A stretch of DNA of 64,000 nucleotides from positions 186,001 through 250,000 of the forward strand of contig JAUEDM010000009.1 in assembly GCA_033439685.1 (NCBI GenBank), written 5' to 3'. Numbering within the stretch: the stretch's first letter is position 1; every line of letters begins with the position of its first letter. The translations under genes were made by a program, and so were the position numbers. A model generated the notes under the pieces. It saw nothing but the letters and a program-made list of their open reading frames with translations. It did no database searches and was not told the origin of the DNA. This stretch comes from Apodospora peruviana. Its lineage: Eukaryota; Ascomycota; Sordariomycetes; Sordariales; Lasiosphaeriaceae. Of this stretch, positions 51,248 to 62,840 are shown in pieces.

Positions 51248-54200
51248 TTTATTTTATGTCATGGAATTTCCGGTGGATATGACTTCTTTTGTTTCATCTC
51301 CCCACTCAACAGCGTTGATCCTCGTCCGGTCCACTCCGCCCACGCGATTTAACTATGTACTTGAACCACATCCCCCTTATTCCCATCATGAAAAAGAACT
51401 AACGGACTACCAATTACCATTATGATTTGTGTATTGATGGGGGGAGGTGTTCAGCATTTCTATTTATTAACTAAGGAGGGCGGCTTCACGCTGGGGTCAA
51501 TGCCATGCCGCGTCTCTTGAATCCATATGTCTTTAAGCATCTCTAACACCTCCAACTCACCAGTCGATGTTCTCTGGCATCTAGTGGCAACATGGGCTGT
51601 GAAATAGATATCATGGATATCTTACTTGGAACTCGGCCAGAGTAGATGCACGTGTTTGTAGACGGCCCGGGGCCGAGCCGTCGTCTTGTATGCACGAGTT
51701 GACATTGAATTGCCACTCATCTACTCCAAAAAATTTGCAGGGGGGAGGGGGTTGCTTCACGGGTGCTAAAGCTGAACGATCAGCGTGCGGTCGGTGATTG
51801 GATTTTAAACTGACTGAATGAGCACTTGGAACTGTCCACCTAAGGTATCCACCTAAGGTACACCTACTCATGACTTGTCTGGCATTCGTCTCAAGCTCAG
51901 CTCCAGAACAGGGGATGGAAGAGACTCAGCTTCTGTCTGTCAGCTCATTCTCGGTTTTCTGATGCTAGGTGATTCACTCCAACCAAAAGCTTGCGTTAAG
52001 ATATCAATGAACTAGGACAGCCGGCGGGGGCCGAGGTGGCCTCAAGGCCGTCGATATCTGGGTGGCTCTGCTGTAACACACAGACTTTGACGGCGGTGGT
52101 CGAGGTATATGGTAATATTATAATGTCATTCCAGTGCAATGAGACCCAGGCTGAAATAGACTGTTACATCTGCTGCTTGTCCTTTCTGCGGATGGACACA
52201 GCTGTGCGGACTGACTCCTGTTCCCTGTCTGCGCTCTTGTCCCAGTGATTGCCCAGTACTATCGCTATGTACAATAATTGATCTGGCGCAATGCTATGTT
52301 ATTGGGGGCATGCAGGAAAGTACGCCGAGACATGATCTGCTCCCAACTTTCTCGTTTTCCTCAGACGTAATACAGTTGATTCCGTGGTGATAATTAGTGG
52401 GTTTCGCCGTGCTGTCTGTGCAAGACTTGTTGGTGAAATAGGAAATGAACATCATTCCTTTGAATGCGCGGAGAAACTTGAAGTCAGGAGGCCATGCGAT
52501 GCATCAGTCGAGTGTCGCGCAAGCGCGTGGCGCGTGTTTCTTGGTTCTGACAAAACCGAGCTTGGTACCCAATGGGTGTTTTGCTCTGTACACCCTCTGA
52601 GCCCCAGGAAATTGGGGGCTGACGGTCTGGATTGATGTGACAGTGACACACTCATACTACCTACCTGCTTTCCAACGTCCGGATAGCAGAGCAACAGAAT
52701 ACGCAGAATACGGATAACCAAGTGAAAGACTGCGAGCTTCACGCGGATATCTGCACGCTCTTCTGGCACTCCAACATTATCAGGTACTTGAGATGCAGTA
52801 ATGTCGCAACAAGAGATTCTTGTTCTTGGAGGGATGGCACCTGCTTATCAGCTTGCTCAAGATCCTCTGTATTCTGTGGGTTGCTGGTTAGCTGCAAGCA
52901 ACGAAAGGGACAGGGTACTGTGAGCCCATGGTTGGCCAGGTCTCAGTGCAGTGAACGCTTTGGATGATGAGCCAGTCCAGCTCGAGGTCCGAACTCAAAT
53001 AATATGAGGTAAACCACTGGAACAGTAGCCTTTAATTCTAGAACAGTGGTAACATTGGCGCAGGTGTGAGGCGTAAAATTCCGAGTTAGCATCACGGACC
53101 TTCACGTTCAACTATCTCGCTGCAAGAGACGTCGCATTCCCGCCACCCCCTGGAGCCAGAACCAATCGTTCATGGGAAGGAACTGGTTGGTTTGCGAGAG
53201 TATTGCCGTAGTTAATCCGCTCGAACATTACTAGCTGAGGATTTCAAGATTCTCTGGCAGCCACAGAGAGCCAGGGGGTTTTCCCTCGTTATAATCAGTT
53301 CACCTCCTTATATCAGACAGCCGGTTCTCCCTTTATGTGTTCATTATGGGATTTAAATTCATCTTCTCCACCTTTACAGGTCCAGCCCTTAACCCAAGAC
53401 GTCTGGCCCTTGACACTTCTCCAGATCTCCAGATGAAAAGCGGAGGCGGGAGCCTCGGGACATGGGTGCCACGCAGGCTTTCCGAGCTTGAATCCTGCCA
53501 AGCCACGTTTTCATCGAGGCTAGATCAAACCCCCACGGGCCAATGAGTGATCTTGTGCTGTTCCACGCTACTGCATAATCATGGCGTCGTGTCGTGCACC
53601 AACACATTCCTTCAACCAGGTAAATGCTTGTTCATGATGCAAACTCGGGCAACCGTGTACTACTGACTGACCTCTGAGAGAGTGATGAGGCCTTACGGTT
53701 GTCCGCTTTGACCTCAAACTTGAACCACCCCCCCCCCCCCCCCCCCTGGACCAAATAGACCGAATACCTGGGTAAGACATGACTTCCATCTTCTAACTGT
53801 GTGTGTGTGCGGCAACGACGGACTGCTTTGCTGCATTTGGTCTCGCACCTGCAGACTTCCATCTTTCCTCAGAAGCTTCTATTTCTCCCCTCATTCAAGA
53901 GTCAAACCCCGCTGCGCGAAACAGCGTGCGCCTCCCGATGGCATCCGTCTGCCAATGTGGGCAGGGGTTGAACCTCCACATCTGGCTTGGTGTTTTGCTT
54001 TGACTTGCCCTACGTATTCGTACACTACCGGGAACGCATTTATTTCAGGTTCCTTGATTGGCCAGACCGGAAACATGGTGCATTGGTGTCAGTTGGGGAG
54101 CACACCCTCCCGCAAACACGACCCATTATTTCCTGAGTGGCCTTGTGATAGCGCCGGCATTGTGTTGTTCTAGAACTACTACCACACTCATCAACGTACG

Positions 54201-55263
54201 TGTAGTGTATTTCTCCGCTCGCTACCTACTCTCCCGCTCTCCCCACACGCTGTGGGCGAACCGTCCCCCCCCCCCCCCCCCCCCTCTCTTAAAACCGCCA
54301 ACCGGGTTCACAACTCAGACTCACACCCACAAACTGTTTGTTGTGCCGTGTTCTGAGGCAAGGTACCTATCGGGAGTTTTCCGGTGCATATTGACACGGC
54401 TCGTCCTTACCTTTGGGAGACGAACCGTTCGCAGCCTTATGTTGCTGATGGTGGCAGTCATCATTTCTGAGCCATCCGTCCGTTGAGGCTCGTCGTGATT
54501 GATCAGATACAGCATTCCGAGGCAAACAGTCCATATCTATTCCGTACTTCGTATCTTGCTTGTGCATGCATGCTCAAATCTCAGCATGGATTTATCTACA
54601 ACCCCAGCTTCTTTCAAAGATTAGCGACAGCCAGCCCAGACGCCTCTGCCGGCCGGGAATCGAACACAGTCTCTGGGGTAGTTGGAGAAGAAAAGAAAGG
54701 TAGTGATCCGCGTATCCACGTGCAGTGGGGGGCTGCAAGCTGCGCTGCTGCATGGCATTTTTCGACCTGACCTACCCGTAGGGATATCAGGTACATAGCG
54801 CAGCGAGCTAACGAAAATCTGAACCAGACCTAAAAGCGTGACAACCAGGTAGTTTGCAAGTTTGGGTTATGTGTTTGGATGTGCGACCAGATGGGCATGC
54901 ACATGCACCCCTGGGGCCCTGTCGCTCTGGCCTCCCAAACACCCGACCAGTACCGCACCAGCCAGCAGCCACAGTCCATTCCATACCATACCGGGGTGAC
55001 AACTCGCTGACTTCCTGCTGACCTTATTCTCATCACAAGCTAGCGTTCATATCAGACCGATGAGAGTGCGAGGGCCAGTCTGGCGCGGAAAAGAGATATC
55101 AACATGGACTCCCCATCGGCTTGTGCTCTTGCTCTGGAAACATCATCCTCACGGCGCCGGTCAGCCAGTGTTCTCTCTCCTTCTTCTGCTTGATAATCAA
55201 CCGTTTTTCTTGTTTAATTCCATCCATACTCAACAACACAGCACAACAACGCAACTGCTCATC
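51248..55263. other. Long gene-free stretch
   Basis: About 4 kb with no supported gene on either strand. It contains C(19) at 53728-53746, C(20) at 54265-54284, and a 13-base tandem (CCACCTAAGGTA- twice) near 51837. The last 100 bases are the pyrimidine/CAACAA-rich leader of the next gene. Confidence 0.5.
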
Positions 55264-56706
55264 ATGTCCGGAGAGCAACCAGCGCCCCACCACTCGGCCG
55301 AGTACCTGGCCGAGGATCGCGGCCCCTTGGCCAGCCAAGTCATCTGCTCGGTCGGCGCGGTGATGACCGTTTTCGTCCTCGCCCGCCTCTACGTCCGCGG
55401 CGTGATCATGAGGAAGCTCTTCGCCGACGACTGGTTCATCATCGCAGCCACTGTAAGTCTTTTTACCACCACCCACCACCGAAAAAAAGCCTCGGCACTA
55501 ACCCATATAGGTCTGCTCCTGGATCGCAATCGGCATGAGCGTGGAGGGTGCCCGCTGGGGCAACGGACGCCACTTCGACGCGCTGACCCTCGAGGAAAAG
55601 TCCCAGTCCATCCTGCTGGTGTCGGCCTCCTTCGTGCCATCGCTGCTATCCTTTGGTCTGCCCAAGTTCGCCATCGTGGCGCTGCTCTGCCGCCTCCTCA
55701 ACCCAGCCCGGTGGCACCGCATCTTCCTCTGGTGTTGGACTTCGTTCGTCCTCGCCTGCGTGCTCGTCGGACCCTTGCTGCACTTCACCACGTGCAGCCC
55801 CTCGCGTGCGCTGTGGGACTTCTCCGTCAAGAACCCCGTGTGCCGCGCGCCCGATCTCATCGTGAAGTGGTCGTACTTCTCGGCTACCGTCTCGGCCTTG
55901 ACGGATTTGTATCTTGCCGTCTACCCGAGTGTTGTCCTCTGGAATCTGCAGATCAATGCCAGGAAGAAGCTTGCGCTTTGTGTGGCGTTGGGTTTTGGTG
56001 CTGTGTATGTATCTTACTGGTCGGTCAAAGATGGTCTTGCTCTGACAGTATGTGAACAGGTCAACCGGAATCGCCATATACAAAGTCACGCGTCTGTACT
56101 CCCTCGCCAGCCCGGACGTGACCTATGACACGGCCGACCTCGTCATTTGGACAATGTACGTCCCTTTCCTCCACCCCCCCCCCCCCCCCCTTCCCATTGA
56201 ACTCCCACTAACCACCCCTCCCCCATAGTACCGAAGGCTCCTCCATCATCATCGCGAGTTGCATCCCCCTCCTGCAGCCACTAGTCGACATCCTCTCCGG
56301 CAAGAAGATCAAATACGACCAATCGCAAGGCTACAAGCGCTACGGATCCTCAGACGGCAAGAACTCCAACGCCAAATCGGCATACCAGCACGAGCTGAGC
56401 AACAACTCGGCCAACCACTCCTCCCACGGTCGCAGCCGTCTCAAGCGAGTTGATCCTGACGAGGAGCTCCTCCATACCGTGCAAGATAAGCTTGAGTCAC
56501 AAGAAAGCATCGTCAGCATGTCGTCGCCGACCAGCGAGAAGACAATGAGTCACAGTCACAGTGTGCCGGCCGCTACGTATAATACTATTACCAGGACTCA
56601 GGAGGTGAATGTTGAGTACAGCAATGATACCACCGGAGTGCCGAAGAAGGGGCAGTGGGGTGGTTTTCCGGGTCAGACTACTGGGAATCGGGGGTCGATC
56701 GTTTGA
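55264..56706 (+). CDS. Fungal rhodopsin-like (PF20684-type) integral membrane protein
   Basis: Seven-helix plasma-membrane protein of the large SAT4/Pth11-related group, often linked to surface sensing but of unproven function. Exons 55264-55452, 55511-56004, 56060-56155 and 56229-56706 give 418 residues. Helix 1 is VICSVGAVMTVFVLARLYVR, followed by the typical ADDWFIIAA. Then come ILLVSASFVPSLLSFGLPKF, LWCWTSFVLACVLVG with the conserved FTTCSPSRALWD, and FSATVSALTDLYLAVYPSVV, the signature region. The third exon gives STGIAIYKVTRL and the fourth the last helix (SIIIASCIPLLQPLVD). A 130-residue polar tail with many Ser and a GGFPGQTTGNRGSIV end follows. The third intron contains C(17). No CFEM domain is present. 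Confidence 0.88.
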
Positions 56707-57730
56707 GGGTTGGCTGATGCGTTGGGTGCTCAAGGGGCCCCCGGCGCAGGATAGAGGGGGTGTGGTTTGAGACTGCAGTAAGTGTGTGAGGTTGATGTGC
56801 CAATGTAGGCATGGATTATGGGAGTGTACGAAATGGTATTCTGGTGTTTGGGGGGTTGGAGCAGGAGTAATATTTGTTATTATACAATGACCCGGGATGG
56901 ATGGATGATGGACTGTTACGATAGGGACTGAGATGGATTTTTTTTTCCTGTATATTTCACGACTTGACTCTATGACTAGGACGATGGAATTGGGGAGGAA
57001 GGATCTCTTTAATGATAGTTGCTCAGAAGTTGCCGAATAATGTGAGGCATTTCCTACTTCAAGTTCTATCATCAGTAAGAAAAGCACAGGGAAGTCGGCA
57101 GTTATATCGCAAGCGCACATAATCAAAGAATGCAGCAGCCTCAAAAGAACGGTCTGAGGCACCACCCCATCTTTCTCCTACATGGGAGCAGAAACGCACT
57201 GAGCTCGGCAGTCTTGATCACAGACGGGAGGAGGCACCAAGGTTTCAGAAAACAGTCGCGACTTGTTTTGTATTTTCAGTTCCTTCCCCCCAAAGACTAG
57301 ACTAATACCCAAAAAGAAATGGTGTATCTCCCGAAAGAAGGTAGATACTCCAGTATGAAGAAAGAATCAACACGCTACCTATCCCATTGATCATGCACCA
57401 ACCAATTTTTCCTACCCTCTCCATCATTCCAACTCAGTCCTTGCCACAGTATCCGTCAATGCCCTGACTCTGGCTCGCATCCGAGCTGGAAGGAAATGTG
57501 ATGTAGGTGGCATCTAGCACTGGCGGTAGTTGGCCGTGAAGAGAACGTGGACGCTTCCATCAAAAGAGTCGACCTATTTGTATTTGTCGAAAAAGTCTCA
57601 GCCATTTTTGTCTCTCTTTCGTCTATTTTCTTTTCTGTCTTTCCGTTTACCAGAAAACCGAGGCGCCAGAAGGGGAAGGGAAACCGTAAAAAGCCAAAGG
57701 TAAAAGGGGGTTGGGCAGGAAATAGACGAT
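56707..57730. other. Intergenic, convergent gene ends
   Basis: About 1 kb between the ends of two convergent genes. No gene supported; the long minus frame 56497-57165 is a shadow of the rhodopsin-like gene and its 3' flank. Confidence 0.5.
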
Positions 57731-58403
57731 CTAATTGTCGCAGGACTGCCACTCGACTCTGACCCTCCAGGGAGCACGCACCGTCATGGCGCCCTTCTTG
57801 GGGCTGGTGATGGGCGTGATGCGGACTTCGGAGTTGACGTTGAGGATGGCGCTGGTGGCGCCGCACTTGGACCACGACTGCACGCCCACGCCCGCGAGCA
57901 TGCTGTAGTTATCCTCGTAAGGTGCGACGAGGTTCTTCTGGAACACAACCTCCTGCGAGCTGTCGCCCGAGAAGGTGTAGCCCGCGCGGCAGGTGCCGGT
58001 CTGGCCTTCGGACAGCGAGGCGTAGCCCATGAAACGGGTGTCGATGATGGACATCCTAGGTTTCTGTGTTAAATCTTGTTATTTTCGTGAAGAATTCAGA
58101 AGCTTACGAGAGACCCTCGGGGAACTTGAGGTTGATGCTGATGCGGCAGTTCTTGCGGCTGTTCGAGGCAGAGCTGCCGGGGCCGACGTTGACGTCGTAC
58201 TGGTCGAAGGCGACGTCGAAGACGGTGCCGGTGGAGTCGACGTTGACGAAGGCGTGGCCGATGGGGCAGCCGGAACCGATGGCGGTCACGTTGAGGATCT
58301 TGATGTCCTTGGCCGAGACCTGGGGAACATCGAGGCCTCCAGCCGGGGCAGCAACCGCAGCGCCGATGAGGGGCAGGGCAGAGAGGATCTGAGCGAAATG
58401 CAT
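57731..58403 (-). CDS. Secreted DUF4360 protein
   Basis: Exons 58403-58108 and 58055-57731 (intron 52 nt, GTAAGC/CTAG) give 206 residues, the usual length for the family. The signal peptide is MHFAQILSALPLIGAAVA. DUF4360 marks: TAIGSGCPIGHAFVNVD, NVGPGSSASNSRKNCRI with its Cys, a middle YASLSEGQTGTCRAGYTFSG, SKCGATSAILNVNSEVRI, and the terminal VEWQSC. The exon junction makes LSSMSIIDTRF, as in homologues. The family is extracellular and of unknown biochemical role. A gene-specific leader of about 100 bases with TGTTGAAG repeats lies upstream. Confidence 0.88.
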
Positions 58404-60654
58404 CTTGATTTGAGTTTGAAGGGTTGAAGTTGGGAAACTTGAAGATGGTGATAGTCTGCTGTGAGGACTGTTGAAGAAGGGACTGAAGGCTGTGATGATG
58501 ATGTGAGAGGTGAGGAGAAAAAGAAGTTTGAACTCGGGAAAGTGGTCTTCCTTTATACTTGTCGGGTTGCCATCATCTTGCCTCTGTTGGAGACCTCATG
58601 ATACCTTCAACAAGGTCGACGGACCGGAGGACCCGACGCCAAAATCAGTCCATACCAGTTTCGGCATTTCGGAGACGGTGCTGTTGACGGAGTTTGGCAC
58701 CAGAACGACCGATAAGCGCAGCTGCAACAGTCCGGGTCGGTTCTGGACTGGGACATCGGCCCACTGGTCTGCTGGTAGATGTTACCTTCTCATCACCCTG
58801 AGGTCCTACACTGGCACAGAAAACACACTAAGGGAGATAGCATCGCGAGACGGTGTGTATCACGACTTGATGGGCAATACTGAGACATGAGATTGGAAGG
58901 CCTTAAGCGCCATAACAACCTCCAAACACCAGGTGACTTCAAAATAAGCTTCAGATGGAACGAGACGTCCGGAAGGTAGGGTAGCTGTCCCTGGCGGTCA
59001 CTGCAGGTGCAATATATTTCTACGGGAATCAAATTGCTCTTCAAACCCCCTTTCCTGGTTCTCCTTTCGTTTGTAATATCGCCAAAGCAGCATAACCCTG
59101 GGGTAAATAAACGACCTGCTATCTTTAGGATGGTGACTGGGCTGGTCCCCTGGTCTCTCGCCATCTTGATGCTCATGCACCTATCTCTACCACTCGACGA
59201 AGCAGCATCGGCGCCAACTAGCTCCAATATTTCATAACTTTAATATATTATGACCAAAACACCAGGCTCTGTTGCTACATTCAATATATCACGACCAAAA
59301 TACCAGGTTACCGGCTACTCTTAGACCTAAATCAGGGTATACAGATACCACGGTCTCCTCGGAGCCTCCATCAGTCCCTTTACCTCACTTGACGAATCCA
59401 CGGTCTACAAGTAAATATTACCAACTCTAGAAGGTCTTTCGCCTCCGAAATGAGCCTGTAGTTTGCTGATGCGGATGGTTCCATCCGCCGCCGGAACACA
59501 GGCCGGATCAGCACTCCCACACTCCCAAATCAGCTATAGGTGGTTCTCTGGAAAACCCGGGATGCAGTACAGATGCACGCTAAGAGAGCGGCTCCAAATT
59601 GCCCAGCCATCTGCTCACCGTACCAACCGTTGCCCTGGGCCAAGTTGGGAAGGTTTCATCGCCAAGACTTTGGGTCAGATGCGCTCTTCAAGTTCTCATC
59701 AGATCTAGACTACGTGAGGTAAGTTTGCATGCAACACCACAACACATTGACCAATGGATCGCGGTACCGAGACTGCCACAATATAACGTTCTTCGGAGGT
59801 TTTGAGGGGGGCTGAAGTGGTGTGTTGATCACTCCCTGGCTGCAGCTGCCAAATACCAGCCCTTGCACTTCACCACACCAGGTCGGAAATGGCAGGTTGT
59901 TTTGTTTAGTTTGAGGCAAATACTGGCACAGGAAGCTACCCAGTCGACAGCTCTGCCTGCGTTGTTTTGTTCAAGATAGTGGCGATATCTCATTGGATAC
60001 GGGAGCTTGTCGAGCAAAGTGAGTGAGCTTGGGGTTTGTCCCGAGGTAGGATCGCTTGCGGCTTCTGCAGGGTCCAGCAATGGCTGCCATCATATGGATA
60101 AATGTGCCAGTGCAAGGTCTTGGCAACGATTGTTTGGGTGATGCTCCGTTATTTTCTTTTAAGCTCCGTCAAGTGGCCTGACAAGATGCCCTTGGTGCCA
60201 TTTCCCTGGACTGTCAAATATACTGAATTCTATCTTGAGAAATGCGGAGGTGACATTGTTCTTGTGAAGTTAAGCAATGGACCCTTAACTATTGCACACC
60301 GGTTGCTAGTATCCAGACTTTGGATGACAAAGGGACTCTTCCGCGTCCTGTTTGGGAATAACGTCATGTTTGCTATACATGGTTATGTGGGAGTCGGTTC
60401 CTGCAGCAATGATCGTGGGCTCGTGGAGCTTCTCAACCCTGCAGACAGACGGGCATGCTGCGACCAGGAGAATGCATCGTGATAGGCTTCAATTTTACAG
60501 AGTCTAAAAATATCTCTTCATCAAACAAGCTTGTGCGAGAGATGGCACAGGTTCCACCGCGCTTGCCGCCAGGTCCTCCACTGATTTCTCCTTATCATTG
60601 ATCTCGCTCCGGCCCAATGCCCATCAGTCACACCAACAACGTCCCATCTCAAAC
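58404..60654. other. Long gene-free stretch
   Basis: About 2.25 kb without a supported gene. A short direct repeat (AATATAT-A-GACCAAAA-ACCAGG) occurs at about 59243 and 59283. Confidence 0.5.
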
Positions 60655-61185
60655 CTATTCCCTCATCTTGTTTCCACACTTGCGACAAAACATGTCATCC
60701 ATCAAACATGCGTTACCGCAAGATGTGCAGTGCTGGACATTACTTGACACCCCCCTGGCTGAGTACCTTGGGCGTCGGACTGTCCGAAGCAGGTTGAGGT
60801 TGGGCAAGAGCAGCTCTGGCCGGGTACGCGAGTTTGACGGGTGGGCTGTTTTGCGGAGCATTGTCGTACGGGTACTCGGCAGCACGAAGGGTGTTGTTGA
60901 CACTGTCAAGTGTCGTCGGCGGCTGCTGTTGAGTTGATGGCCAGAGCTGGTGGCCAATCGAGTTTCTGCGACCTCAAGACCAACACCAACGCCTGCGGCC
61001 CTCAAGGCTTCTTCAACTGCGCGCTTGGTCCTCTCTTCCTGCTCGGCTTCTTCACGTTTCTGCCTGTCGGCTTCTTTCTCGACGTCGTCCTCGTATTTTG
61101 CCTGTCCGGCTTGCTGTCGATTGACTTCGTGTCTGGCTGCGCCGCGAGAGGCGACCACGACGACGGCGGTTTATAGAATTGGGTG
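60655..61185 (-). pseudogene. Zinc-ribbon protein gene with interrupted reading frame
   Basis: The C-terminus carries a four-Cys zinc ribbon (HCTSCGNACLMDDMFCRKC). Upstream, protein-like text changes frame three times. An N-terminal piece, FYKPPSSWSPLAAQ with SIDSKPDRQ, is joined to KYEDDVEKEADRQKREE if an A is added to the A4 at about 61099. A coiled, charged helix follows, ending EEALRAAG. Then QQQPPTTLDSVNNTLRAAEY and LAYPARAALAQPQPAS lie in another frame, reachable by a roughly 65-nt intron or an indel. The return to the zinc-ribbon frame needs one base less in the six-base C run (60750-60755 on the plus strand). No start ATG fits without an additional exon. Either a decayed gene or a real gene spoiled by homopolymer errors. 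Confidence 0.45.
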
Positions 61186-61910
61186 ACCTCGTCTTCGGAA
61201 CATGAGGGCTGAATTGTGTCAGGTACTATTCAATATGGTTGAGTATATAACACTGCACCCCAAGGATTCTTTGCAGGTAAGTAAATATTGGAAAGGTCTG
61301 CCAGTCTGGTCAAGTGTGGGCCTTGACCGTGATGAGAGACTGTACCAGTCAGTCAGGTTCAGTCCTGGCATTTTTTGCCATTCTGTTCGCGCCAGTTATC
61401 TTGGTCCTTATACGGCCGCAGGCGGCTGCCTTTACAAAGAGACTGACTCCGATCTGGGCAGACTCGGCGTTCTTGGCATGGACGGTTGCAGAACGCAGAT
61501 CCTTGATAGAGCCCGGGTTGCAGCGGTTTTGTCCTTGCCGATTTTATTGTCAGCCCATAGCTACACGTACATGTACCTTAAGCATATATCGGATATATCG
61601 GCAAATTTCTTTGTTCTGGTTGATATCGAGGTACTGCAACCGGAGTCGCTCCTACATTCCAGTCTTCCGCGCGCGTGTGAGACATCAACGTGTACGCGTC
61701 CAACAGAGAAGATTGGACGATAAAAAAAGCCCAAAAGTGGTTTGATTGCATCTAATTGCATTAAACATTACTAACATGTCCTCCGTCCGATTCTAACCGC
61801 AAGATCCAGTCCCCAGCAGAGGTCATTACACCAGCCATCAAGCTCACCGTGCCTCACCAAGTCCCGACCTACAACCCGCTCCAGCGCCTACCCTCAACCA
61901 GTTTTATCTT
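61186..61910. other. Intergenic, no gene seen
   Basis: About 0.7 kb, with a possible missing first exon of the zinc-ribbon gene in the first 100 bases. The plus-strand frames ending at 61723 and 61745 have no support. Confidence 0.45.
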
Positions 61911-62840
61911 CTAATGAGTAGGAGCCGCAGGACTGGTCGTGGTCAAAACGGGGCCTGCGGCCGGGGCAGCCGCCGGCATGCTTGTCTGCGCGGAAACCGG
62001 AGCCGGCGCCTGATGCGTCTCGACCACTCCGCCACCAGCACCATACCCGTTCTCTGCACCATTGACTCCGTCATTGGGAGCTCCCTTTCTGCTATAGGTT
62101 CTATATTGTTGAAAGATTAGTATATCAGGTTAGGTGACAGAACAGGGGAAAACATACCGAGTCAGTTTGTTGCCCCTTTGCTTCACCCGCCCACGCCTGA
62201 TCACCCACTGTAAGCCGTGATAGCACAGGAATGGAAGCCATTCGTCAACCTCAGCATCCCTGAAAATGGAAAAACTCACCAAAATAAAACTCAGCAGGCA
62301 AGTAAACATGGCAACGAAACTAAAAGCCAGCACGGTCCGCCAAGCGGAACATTCAGACCAGTCGACATCGACCCCGACCGGCGCGGTCCGGTACCACCGA
62401 CCCCAGTAGTAGCCCCTGTAGTTGTTGTATCACCACGAGTTACATGCGTTGCAGTTCCCAGACAGCTGTTGCTCTATCATTAGCACACATACTTCAAGAT
62501 GTGAATGGAGGCATTTGCTTACCGTTTCGAGCAAACAGAACACTGTCAGTCACGCCGCAAACATGATGAAGTCAATCGGAAAGGCTCAGAGCAAGTACTC
62601 CTTGGGCAGAATGAAGAAGAGCGAGAAGATGATGGTCAAGCTGGCGATCACGACGGTGAACACCAGGCGGACGTTTGGCTGGCTGCCGGCATCGTCGATC
62701 AGGTCGAGCGCTCGGCCGATGGTGCCCAGCACGATGGCGCCGTAGGTTAACTCGCCTAGTTGGAGGAAGACGTTGAAGCCCCGAGAGGCTTTCGATTTGT
62801 GCCTTCCGGGTTGTTCATCAGTACTAGTCGGAGGACCCAT
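61911..62840 (-). pseudogene. MARVEL-type four-helix membrane protein with three in-frame TGA codons
   Basis: Exons 62840-62523, 62465-62280, 62207-62158 and 62100-61911, all with good GT-AG borders, keep one frame for 248 codons to a final TAG. Helix 1 is LGELTYGAIVLGTIGRALDL and helix 2 VRLVFTVVIASLTIIFSLFF. The third is AFPIDFIMFAA, TGA, LTVFCLLE. A Cys loop with YNNYRGYYWGRWYR follows, then helix 4 (TVLAFSFVAMFTCLLSFIL). This order is that of fungal MARVEL proteins, which have tryptophans in the third helix and next to the YNY-WGYYWG loop. The three TGA codons are at 62586-62588, 62550-62552 and 62430-62432, each where Trp is expected. The Ala/Pro-rich tail is undamaged. Either a young pseudogene or a recoded/edited gene. 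Confidence 0.6.

Noticed and set aside
54640..54720. tRNA-like sequence on the minus strand (TGTTCGATTCCC)
   Set aside because: The T-arm does not pair and no A box or acceptor stem can be found; at most a chance match or old relic.
61911..62840. TGA read as Trp across the whole genome (altered nuclear code)
   Set aside because: Other genes in the window, such as the kelch and rhodopsin-like genes, end properly at TGA.
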